The notes: generated from the letters alone by a model not told the origin. 64,000 bases of DNA from Streptomyces rubradiris (GCF_016860525.1 NZ_BNEA01000015.1:806001-870000), one strand, 5' to 3'; positions 1 to 9,148 are shown, counted from the first letter of the stretch. Translations and numbers: made by a program.

Positions 1-1563
1 GAGCACGTCTACCGCATCCCCGACTCCGCTCGGATGCTCGTCACGGAGGATGGCGGGTGGGCTATCCGGGCCAACCGGTATCTCCGACTCGATGCCCACG
101 AAGCCCAGCGCACCGGACTGTGGACACCGGCTCCGGTCTCCGACACTCCGACCGCCGCACCGGTCCTGTCCCCGCGCAACGCGACGACTACCCCGCAACA
201 AGGCGCCGAGTCCCAGACCCAGGCCCAGCCTTCCGCTCACCAGGACGACGCAGCGCAGCCCCAGGCGTCTACCGCCCTCAACCGGAGCGACCTCATCATG
301 GCGGTGCGTGAAGCTCTCATGCAGTGCGCGTGCGAGGCGACCACAACGACATGGCCGCAGTTGGCGCAGGCCGTCGGGTGTGAACTCGATGACCTCAGCC
401 AACATGAGCGCCGCGATCTCCTTGTCGAGGTCGACACCCCGCTCTGGGGCAACGTCCCGGTCCTGTCCGCTCTCATACGCCAGGGGAGACACCCCCTCCC
501 TTACTTGGACCAGGTGCTTGCCGGCCTTGGAGTAGGGTTCGCTCAGTCTTCGCCCTGGATCCCGGAGTGGGCGTCCGTCGAAGCCGAACGGGCCTTCGCC
601 GCGTACAGTCGGCCGCCGCGGGCCATGCCACCGCGTCTGGACCTGTCTCCAACTCGGAAGCAGCCGTCGCGCTCGCAGGCCGACGGCCAGGCGGTGACAA
701 AGCAGTCGACGAGACGCGGGTCGGGCACTGTCGGGAGCGGTTCCTCGAAAGCTCCCATCAGGGTAATTCCCCCCAGCGAAAGCACGATGGCGCGAGTGCA
801 GACCCTCATTGACGAGTATCGCGAACTCCGCGCTCGGCTGACGCAGTTGGCAGGGAAAAAGAAGAAGGTCGAGAACAAAGTGCTTCTCGATGCAGAGGCA
901 TGGCTGTCGTTTCACGGCCGACCAGCGCTAGCGCAGGCTATGCCACAGCAACAGAGAACTCGCCTCGCCTCACTGGCCGGTAACCACGTCACGCACTTGC
1001 TTGAGGTCCAGATCAAACTGCTCCGTCGCACGATCAAAGAGGAAGAGATCCTGATCAAGTACGAGCGCCGACGCAATCCACCGAACGAGGAATCACTCTC
1101 TGCCGTGCCTGCCACCGGCGCTCCCGTTACCCCCGTGCCGGCCACGTCCTCGACGCCATCCAAGACTTCGGCCAGCAAGGCAGAAGAACGGCTCAGGCGG
1201 CAGTTGGTCCGAACGGCGAGCCTCGGGGAGACCATCCCCCTCCTCGATCTGGAAGGCGGTCGCACGCTCCCGGACGACACGCTTCGTCGGATGCTGACGG
1301 CAATAGACCGCTCAGTGAGCCCGGACGTCCCCCTGCTCTCTGCCCTCGTCACCGCGCCCGACGGCGGCCCCGTTCTGTTCTTCCGCCGGCTCCTCAGCGA
1401 CCTCGGCCTCGCTGTCCCGCACTCAAACGAGGTGCTCCTCATGGTCTGGCGCAGGGAACAAGAACGGGCCCATGCGACGTACGCTGACCCGCCGCGTCCC
1501 CTGCCGCCTCGCCTCGTGCCGATGGCGCAGGGCGGTCAGCGGGCCGAGGCGCCCCCGACGTAG
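1..1563 (+). CDS. Hypothetical protein with duplicated helical module, 5' end outside window
   Basis: The reading frame is open from base 1 (codons EHVYRIPDSAR precede the first internal ATG at 34), so the true start probably lies upstream and this is a C-terminal part. Counting from the ATG at 34, residues about 85-202 and about 386-494 are two copies of one module. Both copies contain a PVLSAL/PLLSAL segment and end in an ERAxxxYxxPPRxxPPRL signature. Between them lies a charged, probably coiled-coil stretch (about 258-340, with KKKKVENK and KEEEILIKYERRR). There is no signal peptide or membrane segment. Its 3' end overlaps the convergent regulator gene by 28 bp. I do not recognise a function; the repeats look like a protein-interaction module. 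Confidence 0.7.
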   Translation, partial: EHVYRIPDSARMLVTEDGGWAIRANRYLRLDAHEAQRTGLWTPAPVSDTPTAAPVLSPRNATTTPQQGAESQTQAQPSAHQDDAAQPQASTALNRSDLIMAVREALMQCACEATTTTWPQLAQAVGCELDDLSQHERRDLLVEVDTPLWGNVPVLSALIRQGRHPLPYLDQVLAGLGVGFAQSSPWIPEWASVEAERAFAAYSRPPRAMPPRLDLSPTRKQPSRSQADGQAVTKQSTRRGSGTVGSGSSKAPIRVIPPSESTMARVQTLIDEYRELRARLTQLAGKKKKVENKVLLDAEAWLSFHGRPALAQAMPQQQRTRLASLAGNHVTHLLEVQIKLLRRTIKEEEILIKYERRRNPPNEESLSAVPATGAPVTPVPATSSTPSKTSASKAEERLRRQLVRTASLGETIPLLDLEGGRTLPDDTLRRMLTAIDRSVSPDVPLLSALVTAPDGGPVLFFRRLLSDLGLAVPHSNEVLLMVWRREQERAHATYADPPRPLPPRLVPMAQGGQRAEAPPT

Positions 1564-2129
1564 GGCAGGAAGGCCACCCAGGCTTCCCGAGCGAGGAACA
1601 GCTTCGGCCCTCGCTTGTCCTTGGAGTCGCGTACGAGGATCGTCCCGAGCGTCTCGGCGACCTCGATGCAATCGCCTCCGCCCGAGCCGCTGTAACTACT
1701 TTTCCGCCACGTCAACCTGCCGTTGCCACCCGTGGCCTGCCCCTTGCTCATGCCGCTCCTGCAAGTTGCTCGAGGATCGTAAGCGAACCGACTCACCGCC
1801 TCCGCCTCGATCCCCGCAAAGTCCCCGAAGAACTTGGGTAGTTTGGCCCGGTCCACATCCTCCTGGAGCTCCGCAAGCACCCCGCCCGCCTCAAGAACAC
1901 GCTCCGCCGCCTCTGTGAACGCGGCCTTCGCCGGTCGGCGACCCTGCTCGATCGAGGCCACCTGCTCGCATGAGTAGCCGACAGCGTCTGCCAGTTCCTG
2001 CTGAGTGAGCCCCTTCTTGGTGCGGAAGAGTTTGACCAGCTTGCCGTACGCGATCCAGATGGCCGGGTTGTCCTCGTCTTCGGCCCGCGTCCTGCGTCGC
2101 GGGATCACCTGAGCGCCCGAACTCCCCAT
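1536..2129 (-). CDS. XRE-family regulator fused to a DUF397 domain (deletion fusion)
   Basis: This 197-aa protein joins two genes that are normally separate in Streptomyces. Residues about 28-85 form a helix-turn-helix (TQQELADAVGYSCEQVASIEQG). The start of a DUF5753-type domain follows (FFGDFAGIEAEAVSRFAYDP) but stops abruptly. From the internal ATG at 1751 the sequence is a complete 71-aa DUF397 protein (WRKSSYSG, DCIEVAE, VRDSKD). An AGGAG ribosome-binding site is still present just before that internal ATG, so DUF397 could also be translated alone. Known families: XRE-DUF5753 proteins act with DUF397 partners as DNA-binding regulator pairs. Inference: an in-frame deletion removed roughly 180 codons of DUF5753. 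The fusion may still bind DNA but probably lacks the sensing or partner domain. Confidence 0.85.
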   Translation of the reverse strand: MGSSGAQVIPRRRTRAEDEDNPAIWIAYGKLVKLFRTKKGLTQQELADAVGYSCEQVASIEQGRRPAKAAFTEAAERVLEAGGVLAELQEDVDRAKLPKFFGDFAGIEAEAVSRFAYDPRATCRSGMSKGQATGGNGRLTWRKSSYSGSGGGDCIEVAETLGTILVRDSKDKRGPKLFLAREAWVAFLPYVGGASAR

Positions 2130-2316
2130 GACCCCCGTGCTGTGACCGCCACGCGTCCATACCCCCAGTTGCTGAAGTTCCAGCCCCAGTTGAACGCCGC
2201 ATCCCCGCCCCGGTCACGGGCGGGAACCCGTACAGATCAGTTTCCAGCCCGTACACCGGGACCGAGTACGGCAGTCCGACCTGGTCAGGATATCTGCGCG
2301 ACGGGACGGTTACCCT

Positions 2317-2811
2317 ATGAAGTCGAAATCTTCCCCACGTTCCGCACCGTCTCCCGCCTCCCCGGCAACCGCCCCTCAACCCAGCACACCCACCACCCCC
2401 AGCCCTCAACTCCGCGCCCTCTTCAGCTCCACGCCCCGAGGCGCCCGACTCGCCCGTCTGCTCGTCACTCAGGAACTGGAATCACGGGGCCTGCCGCAGT
2501 CCGCTCCCGCCGCACTTGCCCTCGCCACGATCACCGCCCGAACTCGCCGCCAACGCGGCGACCCACGGCCGTACACGCGGCCGCGACTTCGAGGTCCGGC
2601 TCTTCGTCACGGCCGACCGGGCCCACGTGGAGGTCAGCGACACCCGCCCCGACCTACTTCCGCCGTCACCGAGCAGCAGGCCCCCGACGGCAACCATCTC
2701 CACCGATGCCCCCGCCCACTCAGGCCGCGCCTGCTACTGGTCGAGGCCTTCGCCGATCGCTGGGGGTGCGAGCCGCGCGACGCGTTCGTCAAGACCGTGT
2801 GGGCTAGGTGA
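2317..2811 (+). pseudogene. RsbW-like ATP-binding regulatory protein, frameshifted twice
   Basis: This is a histidine-kinase-type ATPase domain protein (anti-sigma-factor-like) of the kind that accompanies XRE/DUF397 genes in Streptomyces. The N-terminal part (FSSTPRGARLARLLVTQEL) is in the frame of the ATG at 2317. The N-box region (ELAANAATHGRTRGRDFEVR, then HVEVSDTRPD) is one frame over, starting near 2537. The C-terminal part (LLLVEAFADRWGCEP) returns to the first frame near 2733. The pattern fits one extra C near 2537 and one missing base in the GRGLLLV glycine codon near 2730. Two compensating shifts could be sequencing errors, but the neighbouring regulator is also damaged, which favours real decay. 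Confidence 0.75.
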
Positions 2812-2848
2812 TCCCGTGATCGACACCGCGGGCAGCGCCCCGGCGGCA

Positions 2849-3397
2849 TCATCCCTCTTGCGCGTCCCGCACGGGAAACGTACTCGTGTCGACCTTCACG
2901 CGCTCCCCGGTCGCCAGCGTGAAGCTGACCGGCTCGCCGTACGGGATCTCCAGCACCCGCCCGTACCCGGCGGCGTGCGGCTCAGACATCAGCGTGACCG
3001 CCTGCTTGAACGGGTCGGCGATCATGTAGACGTCGATGCCGAACCGCCCATACTTCCGGACGTTCCTGACGTAGTCCTTCTCGTCCTCCGGCTCGGACGG
3101 GACCTCCACCACGGCCAGCACGTCGACGCAGGAGTAGCTGTTCTTCCGGCGCTCGGCGTCGAAGCCGATGATCGTCAGGTCGGGCGCCGCGTCATTCTCG
3201 CCGGGGAAGGTGATGAGCACGTCCCCGAAGACCCGCTCCCGGGCGATGCCCGCAGCCTTGACCGCGTCCTTGACGTCGGAGACGGTCCAGTCCTGCTCCG
3301 GGCTCTGCGGCGTCATGATCACCCTCCCGTCGAAGACCTCGACCTTGTACCCCTCGGGGACAGCGCCCCGTTCGATCAGATCGCTCATGACGCTCAC
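2849..3397 (-). CDS. Uma2-family (DUF820) putative endonuclease
   Basis: This 182-aa protein has the restriction-endonuclease-like Uma2/DUF820 layout. An N-terminal segment with EVFDGRVIMTPQSP is followed by the PD-x-E-like core: APDLTIIGFDAE, then DVLAVVEVPSEPEDEKDY (acidic residue followed by xVEVxS) and YMIADPFKQAVTL. The GTG start at 3397 is chosen because a strong AGGAGG lies about nine bases upstream. The gene faces away from the DISARM-like block, with a shared upstream region of about 125 bp. Family members are numerous in Streptomyces and their biological substrates are generally unknown. Calling it a nuclease rests on the fold family, not on a demonstrated activity. Confidence 0.8.
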   Translation of the reverse strand: MSVMSDLIERGAVPEGYKVEVFDGRVIMTPQSPEQDWTVSDVKDAVKAAGIARERVFGDVLITFPGENDAAPDLTIIGFDAERRKNSYSCVDVLAVVEVPSEPEDEKDYVRNVRKYGRFGIDVYMIADPFKQAVTLMSEPHAAGYGRVLEIPYGEPVSFTLATGERVKVDTSTFPVRDAQEG

Positions 3398-3489
3398 GGC
3401 AGCTCACCTCCTGGGGGCATTATGACGGGTGGGAGGAGAGTAGCGGGATCTTTCCATCATCCCTCCGTCCACCCCGAAGCCGAGCCTTG

Positions 3490-3504
3490 TGTGAACTGAG
3501 TCAA
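3490..3504. promoter_or_regulatory. Shared upstream motif, copy 1
   Basis: The motif TGTGAACTGAGTCAA lies about 19 bp before the start of the 540-aa gene. A near-identical copy (one mismatch) lies upstream of drmA at 5165-5179. A common operator or promoter element for the island is an inference from the duplication and position. Confidence 0.45.
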
Positions 3505-3522
3505 CAGACGTAATGTTCCTTC

Positions 3523-5145
3523 ATGACGCCCCATGGGACCACCTCCACCTTCTACGCCCTGCGCCACGACTGGTTCGACGACCTCGCCGCACACCTGTCG
3601 GGCATCCTCCGACGCATCTCCCCCACAATTCACGCCGCCGTCCCGCACGACCTCGGTTCTCATGAGCTGCTCGCCGCCACCGTGCTCGCACGGGCCGCGC
3701 AGGCCGACATGGAGCGGCGGGAGATCGCTTTCGTGGCCGGCGACCTGGTGCGCCTCGCCGGGCCTCAAGGGGTGCAGGCCCCTGAGCGTGTTTCGGAGGT
3801 GGAGGAGTTGTGGACCGCTCTCCGTCACCCCACCTCCCCGCTGCTCCACTCCTGGTGGCGCGAGCCTCTCGGTGAAGGCCTGCTCGCTCACTGGGCCCGA
3901 ATGCGGGCCGAGGCGGTGGGCTGGCCGCAGGTGCACAGCGAGTTGCGGGAGCGGTGGTCCCTGGACAGTGACGGCATCTGGCGGCGCGGGCTCGGCCCCG
4001 CCGACGGATCGGACGACGGTGACTGGTGCGGGTACTTCGCCTACCTCGACGCACACTCCGGCAGCAGGGAAGCCGCCTTCGCCCGCGTCATCCTGGAGCG
4101 CACTCCGGGCCTGGCCGAGGAGATCGACGCTTACGCCTCCGAATGCGCCGACGAACTGACGTATGTTCCCCACCTGGCGCTGATCCACCGGGAACGCGCA
4201 CTCGCCGAGGCGCTCACCATCGTGATCGAGGGCAACCTGGAGGCCGGAGGCGAGGTCCTCCCTGCCGATCTCGTGGCTTCCTCTCGCTCCCTGCGCGATG
4301 CCGGAAGGGCGTATCTGCGCTGGCTGGACGACGAGTTCGTCCCGCGGCTCACTCCGCTGGAGCACGCCCACCTCGACCTCGGCACCGAGGAAGCGGCCCG
4401 AGCCGAGGCGTATCTGCGGCAGTACGCGGAGATCTGGTGTGCCCCAGGCGATCCCGCTCTGCCCACGCCCGTCTTCACCGAGGAGGACTATGCGCCGCTG
4501 AAACCCGCCGAGCGCCCGCGCGCCCTCGTACCGGAGTGGATGGCCATGGTCGGGCAGGTCTTCTCCGAGGCGGGACAGCTCGGCTGGACCGGGGTGGTGG
4601 GCTCGCAGCCGTGGTGGCTGTATGTCGCGGAGGCCGGGATGGAGTCGGCGGCGGCCCTGCGCTTCAAGCACGACGGCCAGGTGCGCATCGGGCACCGTAC
4701 GCTCGACGACCCCAACGACATGCTGGTCGGGTTCCCCAAGCACGACCCCGATGCGCAGAGCCTCCACATGCGGTTCCGCTACGACGAGGACGACGCGCAC
4801 GAGATGTGCGAACTGCTGGTGCTCTCGCGGGCCGGACGTGCGCAGTTGGGCTTCCTGATCCAGGACGCGAGCGGCGCCTACCGCATGCTCAGGATGGTGA
4901 GCGTGCCGATTCCGCCGGCCCTGCGGACAGCCATGCGGGACAAGGCGGTGCGGAGACTGGATGCGATGACCGGCGGTGAGCCGGGGGCGCTGGGTGCCCT
5001 GATCGCGCCGGAACCCGACGGCACCCCACCGTCTCCATCCCCCACCGACAACGCCGCAGCCGGGGCCCCGGCCGATGCCGACTCCCACGACGGCTGGGAG
5101 TTCGCCGACGGCACCCTGTTCCCTCGCGAGGACACGCTCTTCTGA
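3523..5145 (+). CDS. Unknown 540-aa protein, first gene of the DISARM-like block
   Basis: A soluble protein starting at an ATG (MTPHGTTSTFY) with no signal peptide or membrane segment. It is largely helical and acidic, with tryptophan-rich stretches (HSWWREPLGEG; SQPWWLYVAEAG near residue 365). A mixed alpha/beta segment follows (RIGHRTLDDPNDMLVGFP, then LLVLSRAGRAQLGFLIQDASG). The last 50 residues are a low-complexity Pro/Ala/Asp tail ending FPREDTLF. I see no helicase, methyltransferase or nuclease motif, and it does not look like DrmD, DrmE or a Drm methylase. It reads in the same direction as drmA, 166 bp upstream, and carries the same 15-bp upstream motif. A role as an accessory component or sensor is inferred from context only. 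Confidence 0.75.
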   Translation: MTPHGTTSTFYALRHDWFDDLAAHLSGILRRISPTIHAAVPHDLGSHELLAATVLARAAQADMERREIAFVAGDLVRLAGPQGVQAPERVSEVEELWTALRHPTSPLLHSWWREPLGEGLLAHWARMRAEAVGWPQVHSELRERWSLDSDGIWRRGLGPADGSDDGDWCGYFAYLDAHSGSREAAFARVILERTPGLAEEIDAYASECADELTYVPHLALIHRERALAEALTIVIEGNLEAGGEVLPADLVASSRSLRDAGRAYLRWLDDEFVPRLTPLEHAHLDLGTEEAARAEAYLRQYAEIWCAPGDPALPTPVFTEEDYAPLKPAERPRALVPEWMAMVGQVFSEAGQLGWTGVVGSQPWWLYVAEAGMESAAALRFKHDGQVRIGHRTLDDPNDMLVGFPKHDPDAQSLHMRFRYDEDDAHEMCELLVLSRAGRAQLGFLIQDASGAYRMLRMVSVPIPPALRTAMRDKAVRRLDAMTGGEPGALGALIAPEPDGTPPSPSPTDNAAAGAPADADSHDGWEFADGTLFPREDTLF

Positions 5146-5164
5146 GGACTCTACGCTAGTAACT

Positions 5165-5204
5165 TGTGAACTCAGTCAATACATGAGACTGTGAGAGTCT
5201 CATG
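5165..5204. promoter_or_regulatory. drmA upstream motif copy 2 plus perfect inverted repeat
   Basis: 5165-5179 is TGTGAACTCAGTCAA, matching 3490-3504 at 14 of 15 bases. 5182-5204 is a perfect inverted repeat with arms CATGAGACT and AGTCTCATG around a 5-bp centre. It lies about 110 bp before the drmA start, in the only sizeable gap of the operon. The layout suits an operator for a transcriptional repressor; which regulator binds is unknown. Confidence 0.5.
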
Positions 5205-5311
5205 AGCCATGCTCGGCGGTAGTCTCAACTGCAGCTCCGCCCCGACAGACCGCCCCGCCGGAACCGGTCGCCCGACTCCCCTCGCAAGCACTCGAAAGGG
5301 CCCGATCGCTC

Positions 5312-8300
5312 ATGCCGTCCCAGCCCGCCGCCGCAGCCCCCGGTGTGCGCCACCCCATCGAAGGGGTGCCGCAGACGTTCCTCCCCGGCGACTCCTACGA
5401 CGTACGCGACCACCTGGTGAAGTACATCCGGCGGGACTTGCTCGGGCCCTGGGACGGCGACACGGAGGAGCTGCCCCACCGGTCGGCCGGGCCGCGCGAC
5501 CGCTACCTCGTCGGCATGCTGGGCCCCCGGCCGGAGAGCAGCGAGACGGCGACCCAGATCGCCCGTAACGCCGCCCAGCAGGCCGATGTCGAGCCGGGCA
5601 GTGACGCCGGGACGGAAGAGGGCGCGCTGGAGGACCGGCTCACCCCTCAGGCCTCCGGGCGGATCTGGGCCTCGTCCATGGGGCTGTCGTTCGTCGTTCC
5701 GGCGTCGGTCGGTGCGCTGACCGTGCAGGCGGCATGGGGGCGGTACTCGCTGACGAGCGGATTCACCTCCGACGGCCGTCCGGCGCAGGTGTGGGGGCGT
5801 GAGCCCGTGGCGCACCCGGTCGGCATCGACGTGACGCGTACCGGAGATCAGAGCCGGATCCTGGAAGGCGACGAGTCCTCCGGTGTCTGCCTCGACGTCC
5901 AGGTGCGCGAGCGTGCCGCCGGGCAGGGCGGCGAGGACCTGCGGGTGGTGGAGATCGCGCTCGTCAACCGGCTGCGGGAGAACGACGCCGAGCGCCGGGA
6001 CACCCAGTGGCTGTTCCAGACGGAGCTCACGGTCACCGCGTTCCCCGACGAGAAGGCAGCCGTTTTCCTCCCGATCGACGATCCGCTGGACCCGGCCTCG
6101 GCCGGCGCCTCGGAGGACGTCGAGGAGCGGCGTCTGCGGCTGCTCTACCGGGACAGTCTGCGGCATGCCGTCGGCCGTAACGTGGCTGTGCGGGCGGACG
6201 TACGCAAGGGTGAGCGCCGTGCCCACCGGCTGCGCACCACCTGGCTTCCGGAATACGACGTGCCGGCCACGCAGGCACCGACGGCCGCCGAGCAGCCTCT
6301 CCTGGACGGCCTTGAGCTGGGGATGGACGAACTCGCCGCGCTGGCCGTTCCCGAGCGGCGCAAGGAGCTCACCGCCACGCTGGCGCCGCTCGCCGAGGGG
6401 TACCACACCTGGCTCCAGGAACAGCGGGCCAAGGCCCGGACGCTGCCCGAGGACTTGCGGGTCGCTGCCGAGACCGCCATCGACCAGGCGGCGGAGGTCT
6501 GCCACCGCATAGCGTTCGGCATCGACGCGCTCAGCGCGGACCCGAACGCCCTGGAAGCCTTCCGCTTCGCCAACCGGGCCATGGCCCTGCAGCGGCGGAA
6601 CACCGCCATCGCCGCCCTGCGTGCCGGGCAGGACGGTATGGGCTACCGGCAGGCGTTCGAGCAGGTCCGTGGCGAAGACAAGAAGGCGGCCAGCTGGCGG
6701 CCCTTCCAGCTTGCGTTCGTGCTGCTCAACCTCGCCTCGCTCAGCCAGCCCGGCCACCCGCACCGGGGCACCGGACGCGAAGCCCTCGTTGATCTGCTGT
6801 TCTTCCCGACCGGTGGCGGCAAGACGGAGGCGTATCTCGGGCTGGCCGCCTACACCTTCGCTCTGCGTCGCCTCCAGGGCGTCGTGGGCAGCGGCAGCGA
6901 GGCCCGCGACGGCGGGGCCGGGGTCGGCGTACTCATGCGGTACACGCTGCGGCTTCTGACGGCACAGCAGTTCCAGCGGGCGGCGGCCCTGGTCAGCGCC
7001 TGCGAGGTGCTGCGGCGCCAGGAGGTCGTACGGGACCGGCGGTGGGGCGAGACGCCGTTCCGTATCGGCCTGTGGGTGGGAAGCTCGGTTTCGCCCAACT
7101 GGTTCTCGGAGGCCCAGGAGCAGATCGCCGGCGCCAAGGAGAGCTCCAGCGACAAGCACGCGCGCGTGATCCAGGTACTGACCTGCCCGTGGTGCGGCGA
7201 GGGCCTGTCCGCCCACTCGAACATGGACTACGACGAGGACCGGCGCCGGGTGCTGTTGTACTGCCCGCGCGGCGAGGGCGAGGAGCGGTGCCCCTTCTCC
7301 CGGCTCGGGGCGCCCGGTGAGGGTATTCCCGTGCTCACCGTGGACGAGGAGATCTACCGGCTCGCCCCCGCGATGGTGATCGCGACCGTCGACAAGCTGG
7401 CCCAGCTGCCGTGGAACGGGTACGCCGGGCTGCTCTTCGGACGCGTGACCGACTGGTGCCCGCGGCACGGCTACCGGCACGACGACCTCGACGAGCGCAC
7501 CGGCTGCCGTAGCCGGCACACCCGCAGGGGCCAGCGGCTGCCGGCGGTAGCCGCGCAACCCGTCACCCGGCTGCGACCGCCGGACCTGATCATCCAGGAC
7601 GAGCTGCACCTGATCTCCGGAGCGCTCGGTACCACCGTGGGGCTCTTCGAGGCGGCGGTCGACCAGCTCTGTACCTGGACGTACACGGACGCAGACGGAC
7701 GCCGGCACGAGGTGGGGCCGAAGATCGTCGCCTCCACGGCGACTACCAAGCGGGCCGCGGACCAGGTCCGCGGGGTGTTCGCCCGGCAGGTGGCAGTCTT
7801 CCCGCCGCAGGTGGTGGACGTGGGCGACACGTTCTTCTCCCAGCAGGTCGACGTGACCCGCAGCTCACCCGGCCGCCGCTACCTCGGCGTGTGCGCGCAC
7901 GGCACACGGCTGAAGGCCGCGGAGATCAGGGTCGCCGAGATCCTGCTGCTCGGTGCCCAGGAGCTCTTCGACACGTACGGCGCCCCGGCGGACCCGTACA
8001 TGACGCTGGTGGGCTACTTCAACGCCACCCGCGAACTCGCCGGCATGCGGCGCTACATGGACGACGACATCGCCACCCGCGTGCGGATCAACGGCAGCCG
8101 CAAGGGCCACGACACGATCGCCGACCGCATCGTCACCAAGTCCGGGATGCTCAACATCCAGGAGCTGACGTCGCGCATCTCGTCGGCCGACATCGGCGCC
8201 ACGCTCAAGCGGCTTGAGACAGCATTCGATCCGGAAACGGACACCTCCCCGCGGCGTCGGGCGCTGTTCGCGGAGTATGCAGCTGCACGGCGGGAGAAGC

Positions 8301-9148
8301 GAGAGCCGCGCGTAGCCCTGACTCACATCGAGAAGCGGGCGGTGGACGTCGTCCTCGCCACCTCCATGCTCCAGGTGGGAGTGGACGTGTCGCGGTTCGG
8401 TCTGATGCTCGTCGTCGGCCAGCCGAAGAACACCGCCGAGTACATCCAGGCGTCCTCCCGCGTCGGCCGTGACGCCCGCCGCCCCGGCCTGGTCGTCACG
8501 CTGTACAACTGGTCCCGGCCCCGGGATCTCGCGCACTTCGAGGACTTCACCCACTACCACGCGACGTTCTACCGCCAGGTCGAGGCTCTGTCGGTCACAC
8601 CGTTTACCCGGCGCGCCCTCGACCGCGGCACCGCACCGACGTACATCGCGGCACTGCGCCAGGCCGCCTACGAGCACTCACGCAACACCGACGCACACCA
8701 CGTCGATCTCGACGGCTCCATCGCCGCGCGGGTCGAGGAACGGCTCCTGGAGCGAGCGGACCGGGTCGCGGGCGAGCGTGCCCGGCAGTACCTGTCCGAG
8801 CGCATCACCGCGCTGAAGGACTCCTGGGCCGAGCAGCGCGAGCGCGGGGGCGTCCTCGGCTACCGCACGGAGAAGAAGAAGGACATCCTGGTCACCCCGC
8901 TGCTGCACCGGGCCGACGGCTCGCGGTGGGACGAACTCACCGTCCCGATGTCGATGCGTGAGACCGAGAACGAACTGAACCTGCTTCTGCCCGGCGGGGG
9001 GAACTTCGTGGAGCAGGCCACGCACAGCGGGCCGGACTGGTACTTCACGCCGGCCGGTGACGCCGATGCCGACGCCGCGGCTGCGCCGGTCGACGCCGAC
9101 GAGTACGGGGACGCCGCGCCCGCGGCGGCCGGAAGGGGACGACGATGA
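5312..9148 (+). CDS. drmA: DISARM helicase DrmA-like
   Basis: A 1278-aa SF2 helicase-like protein, the usual DrmA size. Walker A is FPTGGGKTEAYL (about residues 496-507). The Walker B/DExH box is IIQDELHLISG (about 760-770), followed by a SATTKRA motif. Helicase C-terminal motifs are MLQVGVDVSRFG and YIQASSRVGRDARRPG (about 1020-1055). A cysteine-rich insertion sits between (TCPWCGEG and YCPRGEGEERCPF, about 622-660). In DISARM, DrmA acts with DrmB as the core complex that recognises invading DNA. The stop overlaps the drmB start by four bases (ATGA), indicating translational coupling. The start at 5312 follows an AAAGGG sequence. Confidence 0.88.
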   Translation: MPSQPAAAAPGVRHPIEGVPQTFLPGDSYDVRDHLVKYIRRDLLGPWDGDTEELPHRSAGPRDRYLVGMLGPRPESSETATQIARNAAQQADVEPGSDAGTEEGALEDRLTPQASGRIWASSMGLSFVVPASVGALTVQAAWGRYSLTSGFTSDGRPAQVWGREPVAHPVGIDVTRTGDQSRILEGDESSGVCLDVQVRERAAGQGGEDLRVVEIALVNRLRENDAERRDTQWLFQTELTVTAFPDEKAAVFLPIDDPLDPASAGASEDVEERRLRLLYRDSLRHAVGRNVAVRADVRKGERRAHRLRTTWLPEYDVPATQAPTAAEQPLLDGLELGMDELAALAVPERRKELTATLAPLAEGYHTWLQEQRAKARTLPEDLRVAAETAIDQAAEVCHRIAFGIDALSADPNALEAFRFANRAMALQRRNTAIAALRAGQDGMGYRQAFEQVRGEDKKAASWRPFQLAFVLLNLASLSQPGHPHRGTGREALVDLLFFPTGGGKTEAYLGLAAYTFALRRLQGVVGSGSEARDGGAGVGVLMRYTLRLLTAQQFQRAAALVSACEVLRRQEVVRDRRWGETPFRIGLWVGSSVSPNWFSEAQEQIAGAKESSSDKHARVIQVLTCPWCGEGLSAHSNMDYDEDRRRVLLYCPRGEGEERCPFSRLGAPGEGIPVLTVDEEIYRLAPAMVIATVDKLAQLPWNGYAGLLFGRVTDWCPRHGYRHDDLDERTGCRSRHTRRGQRLPAVAAQPVTRLRPPDLIIQDELHLISGALGTTVGLFEAAVDQLCTWTYTDADGRRHEVGPKIVASTATTKRAADQVRGVFARQVAVFPPQVVDVGDTFFSQQVDVTRSSPGRRYLGVCAHGTRLKAAEIRVAEILLLGAQELFDTYGAPADPYMTLVGYFNATRELAGMRRYMDDDIATRVRINGSRKGHDTIADRIVTKSGMLNIQELTSRISSADIGATLKRLETAFDPETDTSPRRRALFAEYAAARREKREPRVALTHIEKRAVDVVLATSMLQVGVDVSRFGLMLVVGQPKNTAEYIQASSRVGRDARRPGLVVTLYNWSRPRDLAHFEDFTHYHATFYRQVEALSVTPFTRRALDRGTAPTYIAALRQAAYEHSRNTDAHHVDLDGSIAARVEERLLERADRVAGERARQYLSERITALKDSWAEQRERGGVLGYRTEKKKDILVTPLLHRADGSRWDELTVPMSMRETENELNLLLPGGGNFVEQATHSGPDWYFTPAGDADADAAAAPVDADEYGDAAPAAAGRGRR

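Noticed and set aside
2516..3499. A 327-codon plus-strand ORF
   Set aside because: Only its first part is real sequence (the frame-shifted ATPase); the rest is antisense to the Uma2 gene.
3457..5088. Long antisense ORF opposite the 540-aa gene
   Set aside because: Typical high-GC shadow frame; codon positions and start signals favour the plus strand.
5225..7708. 827-codon antisense ORF inside drmA
   Set aside because: Opposite strand of a gene with intact helicase motifs; shadow frame.
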